The notes beneath the pieces are model-generated. The model was given only the letters and a program-made list of their open reading frames with translations. It was not told the DNA's origin and ran no database searches. Made by a program: the position numbers and the translations under genes. Positions 22,830 through 33,914 of a DNA stretch of 64,000 bases are shown here, piece by piece. Numbering within the stretch: position 1 is the stretch's first letter; the number at the start of each line of letters is the position of its first letter. This stretch comes from Micrasema longulum (lineage: Eukaryota; Arthropoda; Insecta; Trichoptera; Brachycentridae), in contig JAGVSM010003626.1 of NCBI GenBank assembly GCA_022494885.1, positions 248,001-312,000 of the forward strand, given 5' to 3'.

Positions 22830-23200
22830 ATTACCTTTATGAGTCCAATCACCATTGTTGCAAAGTCCAAGATCAATGGTGCGTGATAACTACTTTTAAC
22901 GACGTTAAGGATATTCCATCTTTCCTGTATTCTGCTTCAAGATTATGGCGTTGTAAACTGAAAAATGGGCACTGAAATAACAGATGTTCAATACTCTATA
23001 AAGAAATATCATCACACGGACAATAGTCATCATTCCTTAATTTAAACCCATACAGGTAACTTCTCATAGCTTCGTGTCCGGTAAAAATTTGGGTCGTTTT
23101 GAAAGTACTTTGGTGATGACGACGGAAGTTTGCTGCATCAGCCCAGCCATTGCACCCAGTGTTGCATGGAGCACCACATTTTTAAATAAAATTCTAAACA
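22830..23200 (-). mobile_element. R1-like LINE C-terminus with Cys/His cluster
   Basis: The minus frame reads NGWADAANFRRHHQSTF, then FTGHEAMRSYLYGFKL, DDYCPCDD, stop, IEHLLFQCPFFSLQ. 'TGH..MRSYL' and C-P-C-x(10)-H-x(4)-C match the tail of R1-type LINE proteins. One internal stop. It lies next to a different LINE tail in the same orientation. Confidence 0.75.
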
Positions 23201-23204
23201 AACC

Positions 23205-23372
23205 GTTACGCCATTTCCCAGGGTAGGCAGAGAGGATAGAACGCCATATCACTCTACCTTTGCATACAGATCTCGCTTTTTCTACATACATCTTCTCATG
23301 CAAGCGCGCCGATTATTCCGACTTTTAACATGTCCGTCTTCAAGTATTTGTTGGATTTGGTCATGCCATGTC
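23205..23372 (-). mobile_element. 'VNAG' LINE 3' coding end
   Basis: The minus frame reads KTWHDQIQQILED, NNRRACM, EKARSVCKGRVIWRSILSAY, matching the end of the element at 48.6-49.4 kb (KTWHDQ, NNGRACM, CKDRVMWRSIFSA). Confidence 0.7.
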
Positions 23373-23612
23373 TTCAGATAAATTCAACGCATTTCTATAA
23401 TCTGTAACATAAAGACAAGGTAATCAGTTCTTTGTTTCAGATGCCGGACTTAACCGGCGTTTCGTTTCTGAGAACGATAGAAAAATTCTGTTCACAAAAC
23501 CTTCAAAATCAATTTTTCACGTTCACCTTGCCGAGAGATGGGCCCAAGACCTCGATAATAATAGGCAAACCCGCCAACCACTGCACAACGAAGATCTCCA
23601 CTCGGTTGTTAT
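23373..23612 (-). mobile_element. SINE-B copy, minus strand
   Basis: Decayed tRNA-like head (GTTGTGCAGTGGTTGGCG at about 23592-23609). The body has CCGGCATCTGAAAC, AACTGATTACCTTGTC and TTATGTTACAGATTATAG, aligned with the 62.1-kb copy. The exon-like plus frame here is its shadow. Confidence 0.6.
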
Positions 23613-23639
23613 TTAGCACTTTTATCTGAGAGTAGCCAT

Positions 23640-23725
23640 CGATTCAAAAACACTCGTCCAGGGTTCTTGTTATATTTCACACACAGAGCTATATTGCTCA
23701 TCGGCCTAAACACATAAAGGTAAAA
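23640..23725 (-). repeat. Segment found upstream of SINE-B heads
   Basis: ATTCAAAAACACTCGTCCAG ... GCCTAAACACA. Recurs at 57222-57300 and 61440-61535, each time just 5' of a SINE-B head. Confidence 0.5.
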
Positions 23726-23867
23726 AACATTAATTCGATTAAACGAAATAAAGCAAAATGATGTTTTTCAAAAGCTGTACTTCGCTGCTGTGCCCTGTTG
23801 TATTGAGGGTAGGTACAGAATGTGTTTATTATTTAAATTTTCTCTCCAAATTATAATTGTTATTATT

Positions 23868-24040
23868 ATGGATAACTCATTTTTGTAATATATACCTCAA
23901 GGGCGCTTAACAAAGTGATTCTGTAAATGAATTAATTTAATTTAACTTTTTAATTTAAGCAAAACAATTTATTTTGTACAAGCAGATTTGAAGGTTTTTC
24001 CGAAACATAACTTTTGTACCTTAGAGCTGAAATGCTGGAA
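23868..24040 (-). mobile_element. CR1/L2-like LINE 3' end
   Basis: On the minus strand ATGTTTCGGAAAAACCTTC, then AAGCGCCCTTGAGGTATAT and GTTATCCATAATAATAAC, matching the end of the 0.83-1.27 kb copy. Confidence 0.7.
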
Positions 24041-24689
24041 GTCACATTTGGTCAATTGTTCAGGAGAGCGGTTTGAAGTTGTAAAACTGTTTCAAATATT
24101 TCTCTGTTTTTTTTTTTATTTATAGGTTTTTGATAAGAATATTTAAGAAAAAAAACATTTCAAGTATGGATAATCAAATAAATATGGGACTTCAATGTTT
24201 TTTGTTCTAACCGCCCGGCTCGCGCCTTAATTCCTCTTTGGACTTTAGTATAAAAATTATGTAGAATATTGAATGAAAAACAGTGTATCTTTAAAACTTT
24301 ATTTAGGCAAAAACATCAAATTACGTGCCATTAATTATTATTGAAAATAACAGATAAATATAAATTTAATGGAATGATATTAATAGCAATGAAACAGTGT
24401 TAAAAAGTAAACAGTATATGAAAAAAAGCTAAGTAAAATAATGAAATTAACGGCAAAATATATGACATAATGGTTCAGTATGGTTGATTATGACATTAAG
24501 ACTTTTATCTTGTGCAAAATCCATCATTGCGTCAGAGGTAGTTTGTTATAAAAATTGTGGAATTTATTCGGTATCCACTGCTTTAGTACCAGCAAACCGT
24601 TGACTTTTGTTGAAAGCAGGGGTATTATTACTGCACTACTGGTGTTTTAGAACAAGCTATTTCAATAGTGGTATACCGGAGGACTCCAA
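24041..24689. other. Unassigned AT-rich sequence
   Basis: Nothing recognisable. Confidence 0.4.
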
Positions 24690-25082
24690 TGTTTTTAGCA
24701 TAATAAAATCTGAATATATTTCTGAATCTGAATAATTTTCATATTTTTTATTTGTGAATACATTATTAAACTAAGCTAAAAAAATTCGTTTTTATTTTGA
24801 TGTATCGTATTATCAGCGCTATGATTTTTTTTAAGTTTTGTGATTCTGAAATAACTCCACGTGTGGCGTCAGAGGTTCTTCTCTGTCAGCTCTTCCGATC
24901 GGTTCATTGGCGATGAGCAAACCAGATATCCTTTACAGCTCTCCTATCATTGGTTGCTTCATATGAACCAGTGACGTCGTTCAAAGCAGTGCTTTTTTAT
25001 TAAAATATTTTTTATTATTTTTTTCATACATTTTCAAGAAACTCTACTGTACAATTTAATGATCTAATTTTTACCGCGCGCA
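24690..25082. repeat. Family I repeat, copy 1
   Basis: Aligns over its length with 36029-36429: GATTCTGAAATAACTCC, GTCAGAGGTTC, TGAACCAGTGACGTC, TTTTTTGTATCCAATTT. This copy continues directly into family H. Confidence 0.7.
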
Positions 25083-25089
25083 AGAAAAT

Positions 25090-25360
25090 ATTTTTTGTAT
25101 CCAATTTTCTTCATTGGCAAAAGTAATATAAAAAGCATGTTCGAGCGAGCACTTTTTGCTTTAGTTGGGATTCACTTGAGTATAATCGCTTGGAAGTGGC
25201 CACTTTTTATCAAAGTAGCCTATTTAAAATATAAAATAAAATTATTTCAATTTTCAATTAAGCAAGGAAAGCGGAGTAAATTTTCGCCATCATTATTAGT
25301 TGAATTTGATCATATGACGTCGAGATCACAAGTTGGTAGAGCATTCCGAGGTAGATAGAG
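25090..25360. repeat. Family H repeat, partial copy 1
   Basis: CATGTTCGAGCGAGCA, ATAATCGCTTGGAAGTGG, GATCATATGACGTCGAGA, TACCGAGGTA-like end (TTCCGAGGTAGATAGAG). Matches 26.0-26.3 and 30.6-30.9 kb. Confidence 0.65.
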
Positions 25361-25458
25361 ATAGTACAAAAGTTAAGTATAAGATAAAGATAGCCTTTGT
25401 TACTGCCCCTCTCGGCCTCGATTATGATGGGAAAGTAAAGACGTCATACCTTTACCTT

Positions 25459-25711
25459 GACGGTATAGTTGAAGATAAATTCCCTCTAGCGATTATAAAG
25501 ATAAACTATCGACCTCCCATTTTCAAGTTTTGTGTAGGTACATCGATATGAAATAAGAAGAAGCGTACGTTACGGTACGCATATCTACGCTTTAAAATGA
25601 CATAGCTTCAGTATGACGTCATAGTTGAAGATAAAAGTCTCCCGACCGACTACAAAGGTATAATACCGATATACCCCTACCATCAAGTTTTGATGTAAGT
25701 ACATCAGTTTG
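25459..25711. repeat. Direct duplication, about 157-bp offset
   Basis: ATAGTTGAAGATAAA...CATCAAGTTTTGATGTAAGTACAT-type sequence occurs at 25466-25545 and again at 25620-25705, diverged. Confidence 0.5.
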
Positions 25712-26310
25712 ACACTTTTTAAAAATTTAAAAAAAAATAAGTAAATTTTGAAGTCGAATTGTATTCCGACATAAATGTCAGATTATGAGAAACGAGCGGC
25801 TAGATACAAAAATAATCTCGTAAGATTCTGTCCTACAGTTAGAAAGTTACCACTGTAAAAAATAAATGTAGTTTTTATATTTATTCCATCTGTTTTACTA
25901 TCTTTCTGAGATAACGTATCGAGAGCCGGCTTTGTAATCGCTACGTACTACCTCAGTAGACAAATGCAGACGATCGTTCAGCATATCGTTTTGGCAATGG
26001 TTAAAAGTCATATAAAAATCATGTTCAAGCGAGCATTTCCGCTTAAATTGAGATTTAGCGAAGTTTATAATCGCTTTGAAGTGGGCAATTTCTATCAAAA
26101 AAACTATTTAAAATATAAACAATAATTATTTTTAATGTTAATGACGTAAGGAATGCGGACTAATTTTTAGCGGTCATTCATTGGCTTATTTCGGTCATAT
26201 GATACCGATATAGCAAGTAGGTAAAACATACCGAAGTAAGTTACAGATAGTACAGAAGGTAAGTGTACCGTCTCGATATATACAGATGAAGATAGCGTTC
26301 ATAATCGAGG
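25660..26310. repeat. Family H repeat, long copy
   Basis: Aligns with 30250-30940 over about 650 bp: AAGTCGAATT, ATTCCGACATAA, CCATCTGTTTTACTATCTTT, GAGCCGGCTTTGTA, CAGACGATCGTT, GATATATACAGATGAAGATA. No coding frame. Confidence 0.7.
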
Positions 26311-26489
26311 CACTGGTCTACTAACAAGCAAAGCAACTGACATAAGCTGAAGTTCGTCATTGGCTGAAAGACTGTGGCAGCATTGTGTTTTATTATAACT
26401 ATTTTATTGGGGTATATTTGAATCCCAGATTCTTGACTGCGTCAATACACGTCATGTTTAGATCGAGTAGTCAATTTATTTATGCAAAT

Positions 26490-26730
26490 TCGTCGATCGC
26501 TCCGTTAGCGTCCAAAGTGACGCGGTAAACAAGCGGGTCATGAATAATCTTCGCGCGGTAATTGGGCCCGACGCGTGCGCTAGAGCCGGCTCGGCAGTGC
26601 GGCGTCACAGCCGTCACCTCACGCGGCCACACATGACCGGCTTCGTTGCTCGCACCGGCGCGGCGTCAAGTGCCTCGCTACTCCCGACACGCGGAGGACT
26701 GACGCATGACGGGTTCCCTTTATACTGACT
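26490..26730. promoter_or_regulatory. CpG-dense island, possible promoter
   Basis: About 30 CpG dinucleotides fall within roughly 205 bp (26518-26715), in a window otherwise poor in CpG. On the minus strand TATAAA (26724-26719) precedes TCAGT (26702-26698) by 22 bp, slightly short for a TATA/Inr pair. A 62-codon plus frame at 26540 crosses it without recognisable features. No gene is connected, so 'promoter' is an inference. Confidence 0.4.
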
Positions 26731-26789
26731 AATATATAAATATATAATACATTTTAATTAAAATAAAGACACCTTGTTTTCAACCACTT

Positions 26790-27635
26790 TTTTCATAATG
26801 TTTGGAGTCGGTCCAAATGTTTATAAACTGGATTTCTCCTTGGACCAGGTGGAATCATCAACAATGTTTTGAGTTTGTCCAAATTTTGTAGACTGGATTT
26901 AACCCCCTAGGGAGACATTAAGATTAACAAATTACAAAAGAGATGAAGACCATTTTGGATATTGAAATATATCAAGCATATTACAACAGAGATAAAGAAT
27001 ATTTTTTTATATTTTTTTTATTTAAATCTTAAAGTAGGGCACACATATCATACATATTGTTATGTGTGTTCTAATAATAACATTGCAAATATATTTAATT
27101 TATAAGTTGTTTATCACATATGTCTTGACCATTATTTTAAATTTTTATATGTTTTTTCTTCATATTTTTTTTTTCCATTTCGTAATACTTTTTGATTGCT
27201 TTAAATAAAATGGAATTTTGTGACTTTGCCTTTTTCCTAAATGGAAGTCTAATTTTGTTCTTTTCTCTAGTATTGTGATCGTGTTCATGCTGGTTCCGAT
27301 CAATTTTTTTCCAAAATTCTATTTTAGAGAAGGTAATATAGAATCTAGGCAACTACAGGGCTGATGACTTGTCATTGGCTGGTTTGAGTGGCCACTTTAC
27401 ACACTGTGTAACATTTACGATTCTGTCCATATTTGAACATCTATATTCATTCAATTATTTCATCTGTTGATGTTTGTGAAGTTAAAGAGCTGAAACCTTG
27501 TGTGATTCATCCAATTGAATTATTGCATCGGCATACGAGGCAACGCCTGAAATTTTTATTTTTCAATTTCTAAACTTCTTCGTGGACCAGGTGGATTTAT
27601 CAACAATATTTTTAGTTTGTACAAATTTTCACGGA
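26790..27635 (-). repeat. Family C element split by a 320-bp insert
   Basis: Arm/end palindrome at 26790-27000 (GAGTTTGTCCAAATTTTGTA, ACAACAGAGATAAAGAAT). The body resumes at about 27322 (TTTTAGAGAAGGTAATATAG) with core CTTTACACACTGTGTAAC and ends near 27635. The intervening 27001-27321 is absent from other copies, is AT-rich, and holds a 71-codon lysine-rich minus frame of unknown nature. Confidence 0.7.
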
Positions 27636-27854
27636 CAATTATTTATTTTTATTATTATTATTCTTTTTCTTTAGATAGGATTCATTGAATTACTCGTAAT
27701 CGTTAATAAAATTATAACTATATAATATATAAATAAATAACTAGTCAATTAAACCTATCAAACATTTGAATTAACTACACAATTAAGATCAAAAAACTAA
27801 AATCAATTAATTAAAATTAATAATCACGAATCCAATGCCAAGCTGTCTTGTCCT

Positions 27855-28050
27855 GCAAATATTATAACTCTATAGTAGCTCTAGATTCAACTCCCCGGGG
27901 AGCAGTTAATATTATAGATTCCTCGACTTCTTTATAACCTTATCTAAAATGTTCTTCATCTCTGTTGTGATATGTTAATATAAACAGCTCCACGGGGAGT
28001 TTAATTCACTTCTAGCCTACAAAAATTTTGATAAACTCTAAATATTGTTA
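27855..28050 (+). repeat. Family C end-palindrome fragment
   Basis: TTCAACTCCCCGGGGAGC ... TTCTTCATCTCTGTTGTG, ACAGCTCCACGGGGAGTT, TACAAAAATTTTGATAAAC. Confidence 0.6.
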
Positions 28051-28189
28051 AAGTATATCAGACCGCATTCAATCTACTTTTTTTAAATGGGGTTGCTTAT
28101 TTTTGCATTGTTTATAATTTAAAATGTAAAATTACTGCAAATGTTGTGTTGAGATCTAGTAGGTTAGTTTTTGGGATCAATTTTATTTA

Positions 28190-28350
28190 TATTTAAATTT
28201 GTTGCAACAGAGAGGTACAACATTTTTGAGATGGTAGTGTGAAAGTCTAGGCATTTACAGGGCTTATAACCTGTCATTGGCTGGTTTAAGTGGCCACTCT
28301 ACACGCTTTGTAACAAAACGAAGAATGGTAAATGTTACGCAGTATGTAAT
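28190..28350 (-). repeat. Family C fragment
   Basis: CAACAGAGAGGTACAACATT, GGGCTTATAACCTGTCATTG, then a damaged core, followed by a short inverted piece (GAATGGTAAATGTTACGCAG). Confidence 0.65.
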
Positions 28351-28859
28351 TCCATTGTGAGGCGATTTCAAGAATTTTTATCAATGTAAAAGATTGATAT
28401 TGTAAACCTAAATAAAAGATAAACAATTCCTTTTTTTTTTCTAATATAATAACATGTTTTAAAAACGTTGTGGTATAATATTTTACGATTATTTATTTAT
28501 AAATAACATTTGTTTTTACTACTTTACTGGATTATTTAAAAGTTAAAATAATTTATTCAAATTTATAAAAAAGTGTAAAAAATAATTTATTATGAGTAAA
28601 GAAACAATATTTACTTAGCGAAGAACACGTTCTGAGTCCCAAAGAAAAGTTTTACCACAAGTTAGAGTAACTACCCTAAGAGGCAAATAAAATAGCCCAT
28701 ATCGTTAGTATAATACAGTTGGGACAACTTTGCGGGTCCCAAACCGTCATAATATCCGACTGAGTAAATCCAAATAATGATATTCTCAAAAGCGATTTCT
28801 TTAAAGTTTCAAAATAAAAAAAACAAATCAAATTATTATAATCGTTTATTATGTCAATT

Positions 28860-29640
28860 TTTCTAAACAATTATCTCATTCCCTACCTTCGAACATTTAA
28901 CCTGTATTCTACACAACCAATAATATAGAAATATTGTTAAAAAATTACATAGGTAAAGTCCTCAAATATAATGTATGTTTTGTGTATTTCATTGCTTTAT
29001 ATCTGTTTTATTAATGTTTAAGTAACATGTATTCTTGGCACATATATATACTTTATATTTGTATAATAACGATTTTTAATTTCTTACATTTGATTAGCTA
29101 GGCATTTATAATTAAGTAGTTTTAGTTTTTTCTTTTTTAAGTTATTGTTTTATTAGTATAGGACTACTTATGCTCTAAAGATAGAAAATCTCCATCTTAG
29201 AACAGGCTGTGCCATGTTAGATGGAGACTTTAATAAACAAAAAACACTCCGTTTTCATTTTACATTAATTGGTTTGATTTGCTGTTATTGTTGCTTTTAC
29301 ATTAATTGGTTTTATATAGATTCCCTGTTATTGTTGCAATAAATTTATCAATAAATAAATAAATAATGAATCTGGCATATACTAATTAAATTGTAACGAT
29401 TGCGATTCAATATACGTTGGAAAAACTAATAGAAACTTTCATATTAGAGTAAAAGAACACTTAAGATGCTGAAATAATTTTAAAAAAAAACTAATTACGC
29501 AAACTATCTGATAGAAAATAATTATTTCAACAAAGACACTGGATTAAAAGTTTTTCATGTTGAAAATAAAATATTTCAATTGGACATCTTGGAAATCTTA
29601 GATATTAAAAAAGTGATTAATAATAAAACAAATTAATAAT
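28860..29640 (+). mobile_element. Penelope-like element, GIY-YIG endonuclease region
   Basis: The left part (28860-28973) matches 19.63-19.73 kb. After a nested LINE tail the frame reads ESGIY, stop, LNCNDCDSIYVGKTNRNFHI, RVKEHLRC and, after a frameshift, NYANYLIENNYFNKDTGL, FQLDILEILDIKKVINN to a stop near 29637. The GIY-YIG residues (GIY, YVG, Arg, His) are visible. Family D (with a hammerhead-like motif) begins immediately after the stop, the order expected of a Penelope-like 3' end. Confidence 0.75.
28974..29362 (+). mobile_element. LINE 3'UTR nested in the Penelope-like element
   Basis: Absent from the 19.6-kb copy and flanked by ATAATG on both sides (28968-28973 and 29363-29368). Includes CTCCATCTTAGAACAGGC and GTTAGATGGAGACTTTAAT, and ends in an (AATA)n tail. 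Confidence 0.65.
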
Positions 29641-29875
29641 ATTTTACTAAATGTCAATAAACATTTGTATTTAACAACTTACCAACTTTTCTATGTCTAC
29701 CGGTTTCGAGACGTACCCGTCTCTTCGTCGGGACACCAATTAAACCAACATGCAAAACCCACTACGAAACCGTTAGACATAAAAAAGTCAGTAAATAGTT
29801 ATATACGAATATTTAGTAACATTTGATCAAATTTTCAACCACAAAGTTAATGCTTTAAATATTAATCATATCAAT
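29640..29875. repeat. Family D repeat, copy 3, both inverted arms present
   Basis: The left arm (AAACATTTGTATTTAACAAC, CTATGTCTACCGG) is inverted at 29764-29825 (CCGTTAGACATA, AGTCAGTAAATAG, ATATTTAGTAACATTTGATC). It follows the Penelope-like ORF end directly. Confidence 0.75.
29693..29736 (-). ncRNA. Hammerhead-like motif (family D copy 3)
   Basis: Stem I GUGUC/GACAU, stem II GAGACG/CGUCUC, GAAA, palindromic ACCGGU, then A. The core box is CCGACGA instead of CUGACGA, one key change. The opposite arm repeats GAAACCG plus GACAU as half a motif. Confidence 0.5.
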
Positions 29876-30099
29876 AGTTCATTTAGTCCACTCCAGTCTA
29901 GTTTTAAAGATTGCACCCATCTCACTTCACTCTTTCCATCTTTATAAGAACCACATGACAAAAATACTTGAATTATTGGCTGCATATTCGATGTAATATT
30001 TAGTAATAACTTTTAAAATAAAATTGGACAGAACTCATTAGTTAATTAAATCTTGATAAAGAAGCTTGTGTAGCTTTAAAACTGGTCGGTATAAAAAAT

Positions 30100-30215
30100 A
30101 AGTCCTGTAGATGCCCAGACTTCCATATTTAGCTCTCTAAAGTGATCTCCATCTCTGATGTAATATGTTAATATTAACAGCTCCCTAGGGAATTTTGTTC
30201 TACCGAGCAATTTTT
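30100..30215 (+). repeat. Family C right-end fragment
   Basis: AAGTCCTGTAGATGCCCAG, CATCTCTGATGTAATATG, ACAGCTCCCTAGGGAATTTT. Confidence 0.65.
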
Positions 30216-30249
30216 CCTTTAATTATGATTTAGTAAAAAAAATTAATCG

Positions 30250-30940
30250 ATTTGAGGTTGGCACTTTTTTTCTTAAAAGCCTATTAAAAATATGAGAGAG
30301 AAATAAGTAAGTTTTGAAGTCGAATTAAATTCCGACATAACTGTCACTTTAATAAAACGAACGCCTAGATGTGAAAGTAATGTCGCTAGGTTCTCTCCTA
30401 TTAACAAATAAGAGTATCTAGGCGTCAGACACAGATCTTATGCGTCAGAAAGTTGCCACTCTAAAAAAGTAATTTAGTTATTGTATTTTTTCCATCTGTT
30501 TTACTATCTTTCCAAGTGTTTATATCGAGACGTTATAGGAGCCGGCTTTGTAGTCGATCAGAACAAATCGGTAGATACATACAGACGATCGTTAAGCGTA
30601 CCGTCGAGGTGATTTCCAAAAGTCATGCAAAATTCATGTTCAAGCTAGCATTTTTTACTTGAATTCGAATTTATTGGAGTTAATAATCGCTTTAAAGTAA
30701 GAACTTTTCATTAAAGAAGCATTTTTAAAATATAAATGAGAACTTTTTTAAATGTTAATGACGTAAGAAACGCGGATTAATTGTTTGCAGTCATTCCATT
30801 GGCTTGTTTCGATCATATGATGTCAATATGACAAGTAGGTAGAACATACCGAGGTAAGATACAGATAGTACAGAAGTTAAGTATACCGTCTCGATATATA
30901 CAGATGAAGATAGCGTTCATAATCGAGGCACTGATACTAT
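30250..30940. repeat. Family H repeat, copy 3
   Basis: Collinear with 25660-26310 from TAAGTTTTGAAGTCGAATT to CATAATCGAGGCACTG, with a 40-60-bp extra piece near 30410. Confidence 0.7.
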
Positions 30941-31425
30941 CTCTTGTAACAAGTCGTTACGACTTATTACGGAATAGATATGCTTTAGATCCATACTAAC
31001 GCAACTGAACTTTCGACACTGAAATGGGGCCAATGCATTTTACTCGTCTAAGTCCGTTACGCAAATATATGTAAACCAATTATTGATTATTTAAATTGCA
31101 TTTGTAAGTAGCCGATTGAAGCTTAATGCTATCAATGTAAGCATTTTAATGTTTATTTCGGTCTATCGAGTAAATTTCCTACATTATAAAACACACGATT
31201 GCACTTAAAGACCTCGTTCTGAAATCATTAAATGTCTTAAATTTTCCGAAATTATTTTTCCGTCTATGAGGTCAAAAAATCATTCTATCCAAACACATCT
31301 TTGAAAAATTAGGTACCTAAAATGTTTTTTTTTTTAATTCGGTGTTTTTGTGAAAACACATTAATTTGTTTGAAAACAGGTATCTGCCAAATCGATTTTT
31401 CAAATAGACATGAAGTTTTATTTAT
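30941..31425. other. Unassigned sequence
   Basis: Nothing recognisable. Confidence 0.4.
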
Positions 31426-31426
31426 T

Positions 31427-32040
31427 TAACAATGTTTGAGTATTTCCAAATGCTTGCAGACTGGCAGGATTTACTCTCAATGGAGTTGTTCATATTTAAA
31501 TTTATTTAAACAGAGAGAAAAACATTATTGAAAATGGATAAGGGAAATATTTTTTGTTTTATTTCGGAAAAACAACAGATTTTAAATGAGAAAAAATAAT
31601 ACAAAAACAGTAAATAGGTAAACGTCTTTGAGAAGGGAATATGGAAGTCTAGTCTACAGGGCCAATGAACTGTCATTGGCTGGTTTTAGTGGCCACTTTA
31701 CACACTGTAAGGCGTTGCCTAGTAGGTGATTTGGTTCAGCCGGATGAATCTCCCCCGTGTGATAAAGGTTTCAGCTCTTTTACTTCACAAAAGTCAACAG
31801 ATGGAAGAGTTGAAGAAATGTGGATGTTCAAACATTGGCAGAATGGTGAATGTTACACAGTGTGTAAAGTGGCCACTTAAACCAGCCAATGACAGGTCAT
31901 AAGCCCTGTAAAAGCCTAGACTTCCATATTCCCTTCCTAAAAACATTTTCCCTCTCTGTGAAAATAAATTTAAATATAAACAACTCCATAGGGAGAAAAT
32001 CCAGCCAGTCTGCAAGCATTTGGACATACTCAAACATTGT
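31427..32040 (+). repeat. Family C element with both terminal arms
   Basis: Left AACAATGTTTGAGTATTTCC, right GGACATACTCAAACATTGTT. It holds a truncated minus core (31690) and a full plus core (31856), so two bodies face each other. A ~100-bp variant segment (31528-31625) recurs at 33260-33360. Confidence 0.8.
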
Positions 32041-32285
32041 TAAATTACTACCTGGTAAAAGAAGTATAAAAATTGGAAAATTATTTTCAGGCGTTGCCTT
32101 GTAGGTGATTTGGAAGAGTTGAGGAAATGTGGATGTTTAAACATGGTCAGAATGGTGAATGTTACACAGTGTGTAAAGTGGCCACTTAAACCAGCCAATG
32201 ACAGGTCATAAGCCCTGTAAATGCCTAGACTTCCATATCCCTTCTCAAAAACGTTTTCCCTCACTGTTGAAATAAATTTAAATAT
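32041..32285 (+). repeat. Family C body adjoining the previous element
   Basis: ACTACCTGGTAAAAGAAG, TTTTCAGGCGTTGCC, core TTACACAGTGTGTAAAGTGG. Ends CACTGTTGAAATAAATTTAAA. Confidence 0.75.
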
Positions 32286-33002
32286 TATTTATTTAGCTAT
32301 TTTTCCAATGAAATAAAATAAAAATAAAAATAAAATAAAAAATAAAACGCTATTTTTATTTCAACCGTTCATCCTAATTTCTTCAAAGCTTACACTGAAA
32401 CCCACAAGAGTCCAAATATCGCCTAATATGATCAAATTTTAGGCTGACATTTATATAATATTTTTATGAAAAAATATACCTACAATCTTTATGAAATTTT
32501 CAAGTTCTGTACAGTGCACTAAATAATGGTTTTATTTAATTGAAAGACATAGTAAAACTGTATTATTCAGTTTAAACACTTTATTTAAAAGATGCGGGTT
32601 TGTGACAATTGAGATTTTTAAAACAAAGTCTTCAATTCTAAAATGGGAAAAAACTGTCCAAGCGACTGCTTTTCTAGCACTGGGGGTGGTTTCTATTGTA
32701 GTTTCACCCCGATGTAGTTAGTTATATGAATTCTACGTATATGTTACCTCGTAAAAAGGATTTATAATGTCGTCCCATAAAGTAGTCATTAAATATTGAT
32801 AGTTGCAATGCAGGAACACTTTACTTGGGATAATTGGACATTTATCTCATTAATTTAAATGCATCAATTGCATTTACGCTATTCATAATCAATATTAGAA
32901 AGAATAATTATTTTTCATTACTTTGTTTCTCATTTTTGCTGTTATATTTTAATATTATTTGAATTGTGAACATTGTACTATTTCTATATTAATAACAACA
33001 TA
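32286..33002. other. Unassigned AT-rich sequence
   Basis: Nothing recognisable. Confidence 0.45.
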
Positions 33003-33360
33003 AATGGAAAACATTTTGGGAAGGAAATTAGGAAGCTTAGGCACTGTGTAACATTAACCATTTTGCCTGTGTTTAAACATCTACATTTCCTCAACTCTTC
33101 CATCTGTCGACTTTTGTGATGTAAAAAAGCTGAAAAAACATTTGTTTATACTAAAAGCATTGTTGATTGTGCTATTCCGTTTAAGTTTGCAAATAAAAAT
33201 GCCCGTTTTTTTTCTATTTTTTTTTTTAATGAAATTTATTACAACAGAGAGAAAAACATTATTGAAAATGGAAAAGGGAAGTATTTTTTATTTTTTATTA
33301 CGGAAAAACAACACATGTTAAATGAAAAATAATAAAATACAAAAAATAGTACATAGATAC
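33003..33360 (-). repeat. Family C fragments
   Basis: 33003-33135 carries CACTGTGTAACATTAACC and CAACTCTTCCATCTGTCGAC. 33237-33360 carries the ACAACAGAGAGAAAAACATT variant seen at 31.5 kb. Confidence 0.6.
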
Positions 33361-33644
33361 ATACGAGAACATCCAGTTAAAGTTTCTCACAAATATAATG
33401 ATAGAATTACACAATTAAGTTTAAGACCTAAAATATTGAATAAGATAAAAAAAGAAGAACACTGTAATAAGGTTGGGGATGAGGAAAAAAAGTAGAAGGG
33501 TGGAGGAGAGAAAGAGAGGGAGTTTTATAATCTAGTTGACTAATTCGAATTTAGCTTAAGATAATAACATATTTAGTTGTATAAAAATTAAACACCTTTC
33601 AACGAATGTTTTATTTTAGAGTGTTTCAATTTATGAAGTCATAA
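33361..33644. other. Unassigned; purine-rich 33470-33520
   Basis: GAGGAAAAAAAGTAGAAGGG then GAGAGAAAGAGAGGGAG. No gene. Confidence 0.4.
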
Positions 33645-33800
33645 AAACACAGTATGAGCATTTATTGGGCTTATTGGGCTTATTACCTGGCTGATTCAAT
33701 TGGCCGTTTTCCACACTGTGTAAAATCAACCATCCTGCCCATGTTTTAAAACCCATTATTTTTTCATTCTTCCGACTGTTTATTTTTGTGAAGAGAGGAT
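33645..33800 (-). repeat. Family C fragment, diverged
   Basis: ATTACCTGGCTGATTCAATT, GTTTTCCACACTGTGTAAAA, ATCCTGCCCATGTTTTAAA. Confidence 0.55.
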
Positions 33801-33872
33801 TAAACGCAATAGAGAGTTATCAAGAGTCGCATTTAAGAATGAATTATTGATTGATTTGGTGTTAACTAAAAT

Positions 33873-33914
33873 TTCGTGACAATTGTTTCGCCTTGTTAGG
33901 GTATTTTAAACGAA
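33873..33914 (-). ncRNA. Hammerhead-like motif, inverted copy in family F
   Basis: Minus strand: UUCGU, damaged core UUAAAA, GAAA, palindromic ACAAUUGU, C, ACGAA. Stem I UUCGU/ACGAA is perfect, but the CUGANGA box is lost. Confidence 0.4.

Noticed and set aside
23432..23629. Frame starting MPDLTGVSFL after TTTGTTTCAG, looking like a host exon with a 3' splice site.
   Set aside because: The same bases align in reverse with SINE-B copies at 61.2 and 62.1 kb (head and body), so the frame is a shadow of a retroposon.
26540..26728. 62-codon frame in the CpG-dense island as a gene.
   Set aside because: Arg/Ala-rich composition follows from base composition. No motif, neighbour or splice evidence.
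31889..32104. Several 60-110-codon frames inside family C copies (also 2616, 32040, 46228).
   Set aside because: They fall in different frames in different copies and cross the palindromic arms, so there is no conserved protein.
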